DNA from: Opitutaceae bacterium
GTDB taxonomy: Bacteria > Verrucomicrobiota > Verrucomicrobiia > Opitutales > Opitutaceae
Direction: 5' to 3'
Length of the DNA stretch: 64,000 nucleotides
Assembly (NCBI GenBank): GCA_002694885.1
Contig: NZNM01000140.1
Coordinates: 1 to 64,000 of the forward strand
Under the pieces are notes generated by a model. That model was not told the DNA's origin, did no database searches, and was given only the letters and a program-made list of their open reading frames with translations. Position 1 is the stretch's first letter. Each line of letters begins with the position of its first letter. This document shows, piece after piece, positions 46,988 to 57,658 of this stretch. The position numbers and the translations under genes are program-made.

Positions 46988-47998
46988 TCAGCCGCCAATA
47001 TACGACATTTCAATTTTGTTCGAATCTTGAATACCGCTGGCTCGTTTCTCGGAGTACCGATCATGTCGATTCATCCAAATTTTGGATATGGTATCGACAA
47101 TTCTCTCTTCGTCAATTTGAGAACGTACCAGTGCCTTCAGGTCATGACCGTCAGAAGCGAAAAGGCAGGTATACAATTTGCCGTCGGCTGAGAGTCGAGC
47201 TCTATTGCAATCCGAGCAAAACGGTTTAGTGATCGAATTGATCAAGCCGAACTCCACGGGGATATCGGTGTAGCGATATCTAGCTGCGACTTCTCCACGA
47301 TAACCAGGATCGACAGGTTCGAAATCGTAGTGCGAACTGATTGTATCCAATATCTTCTTAGCTGGATAAACTTCATCGAGTTTCCATTGATTGGTATTGC
47401 CAACATCCATGTACTCGATGAACCGCAACGTGATTCTTCGATCTCGGAAGTAGCTAACCATGGGAACTATTTCGCTCTCATTCACACCTTTTCTGACAAC
47501 CATGTTGGTCTTAACGGAAAGTCCGGCTTCAAGAGATGCATCGATGCCCGCGATTACCGATTTCGGATCGCCTCGGCCGCCTGCCATCTTCTGAAAAACC
47601 TCTTTGTTCAAACTATCGAGGCTGACATTGATTCTGCTGAGGCCAGCCTTTTCGAGTTGCTTGGCGTAGCGAGGTAGGAGCGAGCCATTTGTAGTGAGCG
47701 ACAAGTCGCGTACTCCCTCTACATCGCTAATGTCATGAACGAGCTGGACTAGATCCTTTCTTAGAAGAGGTTCGCCACCCGTAAGCCTAACTTTCTCGAT
47801 ACCCAGCTTAGCGAAAGCGCGGACGAGTAAGACGACTTCGTCATTTCCCAGAAGCTGTTTTTGAGGGAGGAAAGCGTACCCGGGGCCAAATACCTCCTTT
47901 GGCATGCAATAGCTACAGCGAAAATTACACTGATCTGTAAGAGAGATACGAAGATCCCTAATAGGGCGACCAAGTTTATCTGTAGCGGATTTGTTCAT
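46988..47998 (-). CDS. moaA: GTP 3',8-cyclase (molybdenum cofactor step 1)
   Basis: The 336-residue radical-SAM enzyme has the CxxxCxxC cluster site in TDQCNFRCSYCMP, the second cluster cysteines in KPFCSDCNRARLSADGKLYTCLF and the C-terminal GG (SYIGG). The LRLTGGEPLLRKDL region is also present as KVRLTGGEPLLRKDL. It turns GTP into the cyclised MPT precursor with MoaC. It follows the cinA-like gene by 37 bp. Confidence 0.95.
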   Translation of the reverse strand: MNKSATDKLGRPIRDLRISLTDQCNFRCSYCMPKEVFGPGYAFLPQKQLLGNDEVVLLVRAFAKLGIEKVRLTGGEPLLRKDLVQLVHDISDVEGVRDLSLTTNGSLLPRYAKQLEKAGLSRINVSLDSLNKEVFQKMAGGRGDPKSVIAGIDASLEAGLSVKTNMVVRKGVNESEIVPMVSYFRDRRITLRFIEYMDVGNTNQWKLDEVYPAKKILDTISSHYDFEPVDPGYRGEVAARYRYTDIPVEFGLINSITKPFCSDCNRARLSADGKLYTCLFASDGHDLKALVRSQIDEERIVDTISKIWMNRHDRYSEKRASGIQDSNKIEMSYIGG

Positions 47999-48035
47999 TG
48001 ATACCCAACAGTCAGTTTACGAATAGCGAAATCTA

Positions 48036-49286
48036 TTAGCTGCCGACAAGCTTTCGGCGGAGAAGATCCAGTGCCGTATGAAGAGCGCGGCGCTTGATTG
48101 CCAGGCGACCGATCTTCCACTCATAGCGATGAACCTCGGTGCCGTCGGGCGAATGGAGACCTAAAAATACGGTCCCCACTGGAGTGTCCTTGGATCCTCG
48201 ATCGGGCCCTGCGTAGCCGGTAGCGCTTATAGCGTAGGTTGCGTTCAGCGATTTCGCTGCCCCAACAGCCATCGCTTCAGCTACGGATTGGCTAACAGCA
48301 GTGTACTTTTGTACCGTTTCGCGCGGGACTCCTAGTAGGTTCATTTTAGCTTCGTCGCTATAGCAGACAATAGAGCCACTGAAGACACTAGAGGCTCCAG
48401 GGATGTCGGTAATCGCATTGGCGATTTGCCCTCCTGTGAAACTTTCCGCCAGGGCGAGTGAGCCATTCTGCCCTTTCAAAAGATTCAAAACGATTTCCGG
48501 TAGCGAGTCGTGACCATAGCCGAGAAAGTCCGCTCCGAGCATACGTCGGCATTCTTCGCCGATTTTATGGAGTTCCTCCTCCCGTTCGCTGCTGTCTTGG
48601 AAACTGATGCGACAATCGACCTGTCCTTGATGTGCGCAATAGGCGACAGCAAGATTTTCGTATTGGTCAAACAGAGGTCGAAGCTCCGTCTCCAAGGCTG
48701 ACTCGCCTATACCGATACTTCGAATTTGCAAGTAGCTCTCCCCTTGATCGATCAGGCCGAGTCGTTCCAGCCGAGGAATGACTTGATTTTCGAACATGGG
48801 CTGAAGCTCGTTCGGCGGACCGGGAAGCATGATCAAAATTTTGCCATCCTTTTCAAGCCATAGGCCGGGGGCGGTTCCGTTAGGATTCTCGATGGCGACC
48901 GCGCTCTCGGGACGGTAGGCTTGTTTGCGATTGTTGTCGCTCATAGGCCTCCCGATTTGGCGGAATCGCTCCTTTATGGATTCGAGAATGGACTCGTCGA
49001 ATATCAGGGATTCTCCGAGAGCGTCCGCGATGGCCTCTTTGGTTCTGTCATCGACGGTGGGACCGAGGCCGCCGGTAGTGATCAGTACATCCGCTCGACC
49101 CCAGCAAAATGCGAACTGATCGTCGATGTCATGGTTTTCGTCGGAGATCGTATAATTGCTGTGCAAGGTGATGCCTCGCTGACGCAGTTGATCGCCTATA
49201 TAAGTTAGATGACCGTTCCGTGTGAGTCCGAGAAGCAGCTCCTCACCGAGTGTAATGAGCATGTAGGTTGTCGCTTTATCGGGCAT
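48036..49286 (-). CDS. cinA: CinA-family protein (nicotinamide-nucleotide amidohydrolase)
   Basis: The 416-residue protein joins an N-terminal MoCF-like domain (LITLGEELLLGLTRNGHLTYI, ITTGGLGPTVDDRTKEA, IMLPGPPNELQPMF) to a C-terminal CinA amidase domain (LALAESFTGGQIANAITDIPGASS in part, ISATGYAGPDRG, TPVGTVFLGLHSPDG). The usual ESCTGG reads ESFTGG here; the catalytic Ser is kept. The enzyme probably hydrolyses NMN to nicotinic acid mononucleotide or cleans damaged nucleotides. It precedes moaA in a two-gene operon. Confidence 0.9.
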   Translation of the reverse strand: MPDKATTYMLITLGEELLLGLTRNGHLTYIGDQLRQRGITLHSNYTISDENHDIDDQFAFCWGRADVLITTGGLGPTVDDRTKEAIADALGESLIFDESILESIKERFRQIGRPMSDNNRKQAYRPESAVAIENPNGTAPGLWLEKDGKILIMLPGPPNELQPMFENQVIPRLERLGLIDQGESYLQIRSIGIGESALETELRPLFDQYENLAVAYCAHQGQVDCRISFQDSSEREEELHKIGEECRRMLGADFLGYGHDSLPEIVLNLLKGQNGSLALAESFTGGQIANAITDIPGASSVFSGSIVCYSDEAKMNLLGVPRETVQKYTAVSQSVAEAMAVGAAKSLNATYAISATGYAGPDRGSKDTPVGTVFLGLHSPDGTEVHRYEWKIGRLAIKRRALHTALDLLRRKLVGS

Positions 49287-49353
49287 ATCGTTCTGGTGAT
49301 GGCAGCGGATTTAGGCTTCTCAAGAGGAGAGGGTTCTAGATAATAACGGGGCA

Positions 49354-50832
49354 ATGCCAACGCTTGGTTCGAGCAAATTGAAAGAAAAGGTTCGTCGACT
49401 TCCGTCCAAGCCGGGCGTGTACCTCATGAAGGATCGCTTGGGCTCGGTAATCTACGTAGGCAAAGCCAAAAACCTGAAAAAGCGGGTGTCGACCTATTTT
49501 CAGCCTTCCCGTTCATTTACTCAGCAGCCTAAAATTCGAGCGTTGGTTGAAATGATCCGCGACTTTGAAACTATTGAAGTCAAGTCTGAGCCGGAAGCTT
49601 TGATATTGGAAGGCCAGCTTATCAAGAAGTGGAAGCCTAAATACAATACGGATTTCACAGACGATAAACGATTTCTTCTGGTTCGTTTGGATCGGTCAAG
49701 AGAGTTGCCTCGGTTCACCTTGGCTCGATTCAAAAAGGAAGATGGGGCTCGTTACTTCGGACCGTTCGCGCAGGCCTATCAGATTCGCAAGACATTGGGC
49801 GAGATGCGTCGCGAATTCGGTATCTTACTGAGCGACTCCAATCCCAAGCGACTGGACGATGGCCGTTTCCGACTATATGAGGATGTGCGATCAGAATTGT
49901 ATGGGCATGATAATATTGTTACTCGGGAAATGTATTTGGATCGTGTCGACAGGGCTTGCAATTTTCTCCAAGGTAAATCTAAGGAATGGCTCGAAGACCT
50001 GAAAGCGAAGATGAACGCTGCTTCTGAGAAGAAGCATTTCGAGAAAGCTGCGGAGTACCGAGATATTGTATACGCGCTTGAAGCATCTCTTAAAAAGACT
50101 CGCAAATTCGAGCGGGAGGCTATGCCAACGGAAGACAGGAGCGGAACGCTTGATCAGCTAAAAGAGGCGCTGGAATTGCCTACGCGACCTGTCGCGATCG
50201 AGTGTTTCGACATTTCCCATATTTCGGGCACCTTCGTCGTCGCATCTATGGTTCGATTCGAGAATGGGGTCCCCAACAAGCAGCAATACCGTCGCTATAA
50301 AATTCGGAGTTTCGAGGGAAATGACGATTTTCGGTCCATGGAAGAAGTCGTTGGGCGCCGCTACCGTAGGTTAGATCGGGAAGACAAACCCTTTCCCGAT
50401 CTGGTGGTAATTGATGGTGGCAAGGGCCAGGTGACTGCAGCTGTCAAAGCTTTTTTGATACAGGACCTTGAAGTACCGCCTTTGGTTGGATTGGCTAAAA
50501 AGGAAGAGACCATAATTTTTCCCGATGAACGCAAGCCACTGGTACTGGATGCCAATAGCAGAGCATTGCGATTGTTGCAGCGGCTCCGCGACGAAGCTCA
50601 TCGATTTGCCAATACCTACAATGCGGATCTCAGAAGCAAAAAGCTAAAGGAAAGCTTGCTGGACGACTTCACTGGATTGGGACCGGAAAAAAGATCCCGG
50701 CTCTTGGCTCGTTTCAAGAGCATCGATGGCTTGCGTCAGGCGAACATCGATGAACTTGAATCGGTAGAAGGCATTGGCCGCATAACAGCCGAACGCCTTC
50801 AGAAATTTCTGGATACCAATCGCAAGCGGTAG
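49354..50832 (+). CDS. uvrC: Excinuclease ABC subunit C, short form
   Basis: The 492-residue protein has the GIY-YIG domain for 3' incision (PGVYLMKDRLGSVIYVGKAK, residues about 20-40), the UVR motif (AKMNAASEKKHFEKAAEYRD), the RNase-H-like domain for 5' incision (IECFDISHISGTFVVASMV, VIDGGKGQ) and C-terminal helix-hairpin-helix repeats (LTGLGP-like FTGLGPEKRSRLL, VEGIGRITAERL). Typical UvrC has about 600 residues. The cysteine-rich segment that usually follows the GIY-YIG domain (CxxxxxxxCxxPC) is replaced by EDVRSELYGHDNIV with no Cys. Nucleotide-excision repair is still expected. Confidence 0.93.
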   Translation: MPTLGSSKLKEKVRRLPSKPGVYLMKDRLGSVIYVGKAKNLKKRVSTYFQPSRSFTQQPKIRALVEMIRDFETIEVKSEPEALILEGQLIKKWKPKYNTDFTDDKRFLLVRLDRSRELPRFTLARFKKEDGARYFGPFAQAYQIRKTLGEMRREFGILLSDSNPKRLDDGRFRLYEDVRSELYGHDNIVTREMYLDRVDRACNFLQGKSKEWLEDLKAKMNAASEKKHFEKAAEYRDIVYALEASLKKTRKFEREAMPTEDRSGTLDQLKEALELPTRPVAIECFDISHISGTFVVASMVRFENGVPNKQQYRRYKIRSFEGNDDFRSMEEVVGRRYRRLDREDKPFPDLVVIDGGKGQVTAAVKAFLIQDLEVPPLVGLAKKEETIIFPDERKPLVLDANSRALRLLQRLRDEAHRFANTYNADLRSKKLKESLLDDFTGLGPEKRSRLLARFKSIDGLRQANIDELESVEGIGRITAERLQKFLDTNRKR

Positions 50833-50864
50833 AGAGGGTCGATTCCTTTAGGCATTAGATATTG

Positions 50865-50990
50865 GTAGCGGGCGATCTCCGAGCGCCCACCAGTAGTAGA
50901 ATAGGCTTCCAGCGTGTTATCTTTTCGAATGGATACAGGCAGGATGCCTGTGCTACCATTTTAATTGGGCGCTTGGAGATCGCCCGCTAC
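50865..50990. repeat. 126-bp composite mosaic repeat (copy 2)
   Basis: The outer arms are GTAGCGGGCGATCTCCGAGC (50865 onward) and TTGGAGATCGCCCGCTAC (to 50990). The inner parts are AATAGGCTTCCAGC and ACAGGCAGGATGCCTGTGC. The plan and exact length match the element at 37996-38121, but the arms are better conserved here. It separates the convergent uvrC and gltB genes. Confidence 0.8.
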
Positions 50991-51039
50991 CGTTACCTCC
51001 TCGTAGGTGATACGAGGATTTTAAGTGAAGAATACTCCT

Positions 51040-54000
51040 CTATACCCGTGCAGGAATATTGAGAGACTCCAGTTTAAGAACGTTTTTGGGCGTTTCCGCA
51101 CTCGAAGGGTGAGGAACGACTTTCCAGAATTTAGCTACTGTTGTTTCCCACTCGTTCAAAAGCGTTCTCGCTAGCGGGCTTGTGGTGGCATCGGCGTGCG
51201 CTGAAATCACTTTCTTGAGAGCGTCGATTTCGCCGCTTTCGTTGAGGCGTTCGATATCCACCATGGCGGGATTGTACCGCTGGTCGAAATGGCCATCCTC
51301 ATCGTAGATGAAGGCGAGGCCTCCGCTCATTCCTGCTCCAAAATTAACGCCAGTCTTTCCGAGGCTGACGATGAGGCCGCCGGTCATATACTCGCATCCA
51401 TGATCTCCCAGTCCCTCGATCACAGCGACTGCGCCGCTATTTCGTACGCCGAACCGCTCCCCAGCGGTACCCGCGGCAAATAGGTGTCCTCCAGTGGCCC
51501 CGTACAAGCAGGTGTTTCCAGCAATGGTGTTCTTGGACCACTCGTAGGTCTCGCTTTCCCGAGGGCGGATGACAATCTCGCCTCCGCTCATCCCTTTGCC
51601 GACGTAGTCGTTGGCCTCGCCGAACAGGTGCATACGAATTCCTGGCGAGAGGAAGGTTCCGAAGCTTTGGCCAGCGGTTCCTTTGAAGACCAGGTCGATG
51701 GAGGCGGGTGGCAGGTGGTTGGACCCGCGAATGTAAGCGACTTCCCCGGACAGATGGGTTCCTATGCAGCGATCCGTATTCCCGATTTTGTATTTGCCCC
51801 GGAATGACGCAATTTTTCCGGAAATGACATCCTTAGATTCCTGGATGATCGTTTGGTCCAGGCATCCTTCGAAACCGAGCCGCTCATTGCGTGGTCTTGT
51901 GTGTATTCGCGGAGACTCTGCTGTCGGATCAGGATCGTGAAGCAGTCCGCTCAAATTGACCATGCGAGTCTTTGGATTTTCCGGATCATCTATTTGCTGG
52001 AGTAGATCGACTCGTCCAATCAGATCGTCCATCTTTCTAAAACCGAGTTGGGCTAAGTAGGCTCGGACATCCTCAGCAACAGCATTGAAATAGGTGATAA
52101 CGTTTTCTGGAGTGCCTTTGTACTTGGCGCGCAGATCTCCGCGTTGGGTGGCTACGCCAACTGGGCATGTATTCAAATGGCAAACACGGAACATCGCGCA
52201 GCTAGCGGCAATCATGGCTGCCGTACCGAAATTGTATTCTTCAGCTCCTAGCATCGCGGCGATGATGATATCGCGACCAGTCTTCATTCCACCGTCGGTC
52301 CTGAGTGTAACACGATTTCGAAGCCCGTTCATCATTAGGACTTGGTGCGTTTCGGCCAGACCGATCTCCCAAGACGAACCGGCGCTCTTAATGGATGACA
52401 ACGGGGAGGCGCCCGTCCCGCCATCGTGTCCTGAAACGAGAATGACATCCGCGTAGGCTTTGGCTACGCCGGCGGCAACCGTGCCAACGCCAGAACTGGA
52501 CACCAGTTTGACGCAGACCTTGGCCCGAGGGTTGACCTCTTTAAGATCGAAGATCAATTGAGCAAGGTCTTCGATAGAGTAGATGTCGTGATGCGGGGGC
52601 GGCGAAATGAGCGTTACGCCAGGCACGCTGAATCTGAGCCGGGCGATCATGGGAGAAACTTTGTGCCCGGGCAGTTGACCGCCCTCCCCTGGCTTGGCTC
52701 CTTGAGCCATCTTAATTTCGATCTCCTTAGCTGTGGATAGGTACTCGGCTGTCACGCCAAAGCGCCCTGAAGCCACTTGCTTGATTGCGGATGAGGCGTT
52801 GTCTCCATTTTCCAACAACGAATAGCGACGCGGATCTTCGCCGCCCTCCCCGGAATTCGATTTGCCACCGATGCGGTTCATAGCGATGGCCAACGTTTCA
52901 TGGCATTCGGGCGAAAGGGCTCCAAGCGACATGGCGGCGGTGGTGAACCTGCGGCGAATGTCTTCGATAGGCTCGACTTGCTCTAGAGAAATATCGGTCG
53001 AGCTAGGAAATTCGATTTTCAGAAGATCCTTGATCGCGTAGGGCTGGTGGTTGTCGGACTCGTTTTTGTACTTGTCGAAGTCCTCGGAGTTGCCGCGTTT
53101 CAGGAAGCGGTGCATGCCTCCCACGACTTTGGGATTCCAAGCATGGAATTCGCCGCCTTTGCGAACGACTTTGTAGTAGCCGGCGCTGGCGAAATCGATC
53201 TCTTCCTCGGTGTAGGCTGCTTGGTGGCGGGCCAGGAGTTCCTCGCCGATCTCCCGGTATCCGATTCCGCCGATAGGTGTGGGCGTGCCGAAAAAGCATT
53301 CGTCCACAAGTCTTTGCGATAGGCCGATCACCTCGAAAATCTGGGCCCGGCAATAACTGAAGAGCGTGCTGATGCCCATTTTACCCATAATTTTGAGCAA
53401 TCCTTTTTCGATGGCGGCCCGATAGTTTTGGCAGGCTTGATTGGCGTCGATACCTTCTAGCTCCTCCGACTCGCCGAAGCGATTCATGATGGCCAGGGCG
53501 ATGTACGGATTCACCGCATTCGCCCCGAATCCGAGCAAGCAAGCGATTTGATGGACATCGCGAGCTTCTCCCGTTTCAGCGACAATGTCGCACTTAAGCC
53601 GGAGGCCGGCTTTGACCAAAGTTTGGTGGACAGCTCCGGTTGCCATGAGCATGGGAATTCCGGCACGGTTCTTGTCCACATTGCGATCTGTGAGAATCAG
53701 GACCTTTGCCAATTTCTCCTCAACGGTTGCCCGAGCCCGCTCCATTAGGTCTTTGACTGCTTTTTCCAGTCCGTCTGCTCCCGCTGATGCATCAAAGGTG
53801 ACGTCTAAACGGATCACACGGTCTTTGACGCCATCGACTCCAAACAAGGTATCGATTTCGCTATTATATAGAACCGGCGAGGAGATCTTGGCGAAGCCGG
53901 CGGTTTGCGGCGTATCTTCGAAGAGCCCTAAGCGTCCACCCAAGAACATATTGATAGACATCACTGATCGCTCGCGAATGGAATCGATGGGCGGGTTCGT

Positions 54001-55569
54001 GACCTGAGCGAAAAGCTGCTTGAAATAAGTGTAGAGCAGGCGCGGCTTGCGGCTGATGAAGGCCAGCGGCGTATCGTCGCCCATAGAACCAGTCGCTTCC
54101 ATACCGGTTTCGGCCATAGGCTTCAAAATCACGTCGAACTCGTCCTTCTCGTATCCAAAGGCAAGTTGGCGGCGTATTTCCTCGTCCTCTGGGTTGGCCA
54201 GGCTAATGGTCGATGAGCTCGCCTGCTCGTGAAGATCGGTTAAGTGCTCTTGGCACCAGGTTTTGAACTTAGGATCCTTGCCGATGGCGCTCTTGATCTC
54301 GTCATTGTCGAGGAAGCGCTTTTCCTCGAGGTCGACGGCCACCATCTTTCCCGGACCGAGGCGGCCGGATCGTACGGTCCTAAGATCGGTCTCGTCTATG
54401 AGCCCTAGTTCGGAGGCTAGTAAAACGGTACCATCGTCATATATCTTATAGCGGGCCGGGCGAAGACCATTGCGATCTAGGGAAGCGGCCACGTAGCGGC
54501 CATCAGTGAAGGCGATAGCGGCTGGGCCATCCCAAGGCTCCAGCATACAGGCGTGGTATTCGTAGAATCCTTTCAGGTCTTCGCTTATCCGCTGGTTGTT
54601 CTCCCAGGCGGGCGGCATCATCATCATAGCGGAATGCAAGGCGCTGCGCCCTCCGAGGGTAATGAGTTGAAGGGCATTGTCGAAGCTGGCGGAATCCGAG
54701 AGATCTGGCTGGACGATGGGACGGAGATCGGAGAATCGGTCCCCCCACACCCCGTGGACGTTCGACCGCTCTCGAGCCCGCATCAAATTCCGATTTCCCC
54801 GGATGGTGTTGATTTCGCCGTTGTGGGCCATCATCCGAAAAGGCTGAGCCAGATGCCAGAAGGGAAATGTGTTGGTCGAGTAGCGCTGATGGAAAATCGC
54901 GAATGCGGTCTCGTATTTCTCGTTTTTCAGATCCTTGAAATAGGGTCGCATTTGCGGCGAGTTCAGCATTCCCTTGTAGACGATAGTCTGATTGGAGAAG
55001 GAGCAGATGTAGAATTCTTCGATTCCTTGCTCCAGGGCTTTGCGTTCCGCCGACTTCTGGGCCAAGAATAGTTTTCTTTCGTAGCTGGATATGTCGAGAT
55101 CGTCCGTTTTGGCCGTTAGGATTTGCACGATCTTCGGCTGAGTCTCCTTGGCCTTTTGTCCTAGGCAACTGTCGTCCACTGGTACTTCGCGCCAACCCAG
55201 GATGGAAAGGCCTTCGTTTTTTACTGCGGTCTCAACGATTTGCTTGGCGTGCGATTGAGCGTATTCATCGTCCCTAGGAAGAAATATAACACCGACGCCT
55301 AGGTCGTCATCGTTATACAGGTGCTTCCCCTTCTCTTCTAAAAAGTCCCGGAATAGCGGATAAGGTATCTGAGTGAGAACTCCGGCTCCGTCCCCCGTAA
55401 TGGCGTCGGCATCGATGGCTCCTCGATGAGCGAGATTCTTCAGTGCCTGAATGGTCTTCTTGAGGAGGCTGTGGCTGCGCTCGCCATTGATATTGGCTAG
55501 GAACCCGACCCCGCAGGCATCGTGTTCGTACTCGCGTTTGTAAAGAGGCGACGGTTTTAGGGAATTCAT
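51040..55569 (-). CDS. gltB: Glutamate synthase (GOGAT) large subunit
   Basis: The 1509-residue protein has an N-terminal class II glutaminase domain with nucleophile Cys19 (EYEHDACGVGFLANINGE), a central domain, the FMN-binding synthase domain (GEGGEDPRRYSLLENGDNAS in part, GGTGASPLSSIKSAG), the 3Fe-4S cysteines in CAMFRVCHLNTCPVG and the C-terminal beta-helix with repeated Gly motifs. It makes two glutamates from glutamine and 2-oxoglutarate. The ATG at 55569 gives a short propeptide before the Cys; an upstream start is less likely. gltD is not adjacent. Confidence 0.95.
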   Translation of the reverse strand: MNSLKPSPLYKREYEHDACGVGFLANINGERSHSLLKKTIQALKNLAHRGAIDADAITGDGAGVLTQIPYPLFRDFLEEKGKHLYNDDDLGVGVIFLPRDDEYAQSHAKQIVETAVKNEGLSILGWREVPVDDSCLGQKAKETQPKIVQILTAKTDDLDISSYERKLFLAQKSAERKALEQGIEEFYICSFSNQTIVYKGMLNSPQMRPYFKDLKNEKYETAFAIFHQRYSTNTFPFWHLAQPFRMMAHNGEINTIRGNRNLMRARERSNVHGVWGDRFSDLRPIVQPDLSDSASFDNALQLITLGGRSALHSAMMMMPPAWENNQRISEDLKGFYEYHACMLEPWDGPAAIAFTDGRYVAASLDRNGLRPARYKIYDDGTVLLASELGLIDETDLRTVRSGRLGPGKMVAVDLEEKRFLDNDEIKSAIGKDPKFKTWCQEHLTDLHEQASSSTISLANPEDEEIRRQLAFGYEKDEFDVILKPMAETGMEATGSMGDDTPLAFISRKPRLLYTYFKQLFAQVTNPPIDSIRERSVMSINMFLGGRLGLFEDTPQTAGFAKISSPVLYNSEIDTLFGVDGVKDRVIRLDVTFDASAGADGLEKAVKDLMERARATVEEKLAKVLILTDRNVDKNRAGIPMLMATGAVHQTLVKAGLRLKCDIVAETGEARDVHQIACLLGFGANAVNPYIALAIMNRFGESEELEGIDANQACQNYRAAIEKGLLKIMGKMGISTLFSYCRAQIFEVIGLSQRLVDECFFGTPTPIGGIGYREIGEELLARHQAAYTEEEIDFASAGYYKVVRKGGEFHAWNPKVVGGMHRFLKRGNSEDFDKYKNESDNHQPYAIKDLLKIEFPSSTDISLEQVEPIEDIRRRFTTAAMSLGALSPECHETLAIAMNRIGGKSNSGEGGEDPRRYSLLENGDNASSAIKQVASGRFGVTAEYLSTAKEIEIKMAQGAKPGEGGQLPGHKVSPMIARLRFSVPGVTLISPPPHHDIYSIEDLAQLIFDLKEVNPRAKVCVKLVSSSGVGTVAAGVAKAYADVILVSGHDGGTGASPLSSIKSAGSSWEIGLAETHQVLMMNGLRNRVTLRTDGGMKTGRDIIIAAMLGAEEYNFGTAAMIAASCAMFRVCHLNTCPVGVATQRGDLRAKYKGTPENVITYFNAVAEDVRAYLAQLGFRKMDDLIGRVDLLQQIDDPENPKTRMVNLSGLLHDPDPTAESPRIHTRPRNERLGFEGCLDQTIIQESKDVISGKIASFRGKYKIGNTDRCIGTHLSGEVAYIRGSNHLPPASIDLVFKGTAGQSFGTFLSPGIRMHLFGEANDYVGKGMSGGEIVIRPRESETYEWSKNTIAGNTCLYGATGGHLFAAGTAGERFGVRNSGAVAVIEGLGDHGCEYMTGGLIVSLGKTGVNFGAGMSGGLAFIYDEDGHFDQRYNPAMVDIERLNESGEIDALKKVISAHADATTSPLARTLLNEWETTVAKFWKVVPHPSSAETPKNVLKLESLNIPARV

Positions 55570-55681
55570 TTGTGCTGGAAAGTGTCTGATAGGTTTGGCC
55601 AATGGGCGTCAGAGAGCGTTAGGGCCGGATTGGATGCCGGCCCGTTCAGCGATTTCCGCAGATGCGGTTGGATCGGATGGA

Positions 55682-56026
55682 CTATAAGAAGCGAATCTCT
55701 TGAGATTGCCCCTGCCGCATTTTCTCATGCTCTTCATCGGAGCACCCGCGGTCTGTGGGCGAGCCGGCCTCGTTCTCGGTGGGAGCGACGAGATTGTTCT
55801 TAATCATGTAAGTTTCCACTTCTTCGCCGCTCACATCAGCGAGCATAATCCCGTCTATTTCTACGCAGGGCGATAGAGGTTGTCCGGACTTGGCCACCAT
55901 CTCGGCATAGTTCTCTTGGCTGTTGATGATGTCGATGTCCTCGTACCCGAGTTCGTACTTAGACATTATAGCCCTTACGCCCATGCTCCATCCGCACTGC
56001 GGCTTCAAATATGCTTTTATCTTCAT
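55682..56026 (-). CDS. Glutaredoxin-like protein
   Basis: The 114-residue product has a thioredoxin fold start MKIKAYLKPQCGWSMGVRAI with active site CGWS (one Cys, monothiol type), and the cis-Pro strand PLSPCVEIDGIM. A charged tail with CSDEEHEKMRQG follows. Similar proteins occur in the Verrucomicrobia-Planctomycetes group. It lies 112 bp upstream of gltB on the same strand and may share its transcript. Exact substrate is unknown. Confidence 0.75.
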   Translation of the reverse strand: MKIKAYLKPQCGWSMGVRAIMSKYELGYEDIDIINSQENYAEMVAKSGQPLSPCVEIDGIMLADVSGEEVETYMIKNNLVAPTENEAGSPTDRGCSDEEHEKMRQGQSQEIRFL

Positions 56027-56192
56027 GCTGTCTCAATTATTGCAGGTTTCGCGCCTATCGACAAGGTTTGGAGTCGTCATGTTCAACTGTGGAGCCCGAT
56101 TGCTGGCAAGAATATTTCGATACTGGCATCTCGGTTGTTTGAGAGAAAATGGGTAAAATGCGGGCGAAATGGGAGCTAGATCCTATTTCGCG

Positions 56193-56294
56193 AATATAAC
56201 TTATTGTGGAAAAACAAGTTATATTAAATTCCCCAGTTGAAACTGGGAAGCACGATGCCGGCCTGGGACTCGCCTCACCGAGGGATCGGGGCCG
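56193..56294 (+). ncRNA. Candidate structured RNA upstream of recA
   Basis: Three possible hairpins lie in a row: AATATAACTT/AAGTTATATT (56193-56202 and 56216-56225, perfect), CCCAGTT/AACTGGG (56232-56238 and 56241-56247), and CGGCC...GGCCG with inner CTCG/CGAG (56259-56294). The 443-bp gap between the glutaredoxin and recA has no gene. It matches no RNA family I recognise, and the strand is assumed to be that of recA. Confidence 0.35.
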
Positions 56295-56469
56295 TTAAGA
56301 CCTGTAAATGTGTCGGAACTGGGCAAATTCTTATAGCCTATGACAGGGAATGTCTGATGCCTATGGATATCCTTTGCAAATTATCGGCGCTTATTCTTGC
56401 CCTGAGATTTTTAGAAGGGCAGATTTGATCACCAACTAACCTAAAACGACAACGATTATATCAACTCTA

Positions 56470-57531
<1,062 letters not shown>

Positions 57532-57555
57532 GCAATTCGCTTCCAGACTTTTTCG

Positions 57556-57586
57556 AAAAGGCCGATTTGTTCGGCCTTTTTTGTTT
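57556..57586 (+). terminator. Rho-independent terminator after recA
   Basis: AAAAGGCCGA (57556-57565) and TCGGCCTTTT (57571-57580) form a perfect stem with a five-base loop and a T-run. It starts 25 bp after the recA stop. Confidence 0.92.
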
Positions 57587-57658
57587 GTCCTTGTACGGTT
57601 GCAGCGACTATGTCGGTGATCGCTCGAGGAGGAATGATGGAAATTTAAATACCGCTGT

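Noticed and set aside
54503-55195. A 230-codon frame on the minus strand within gltB.
   Set aside because: It overlaps the glutaminase domain of gltB in another frame and has composition typical of a shadow frame.
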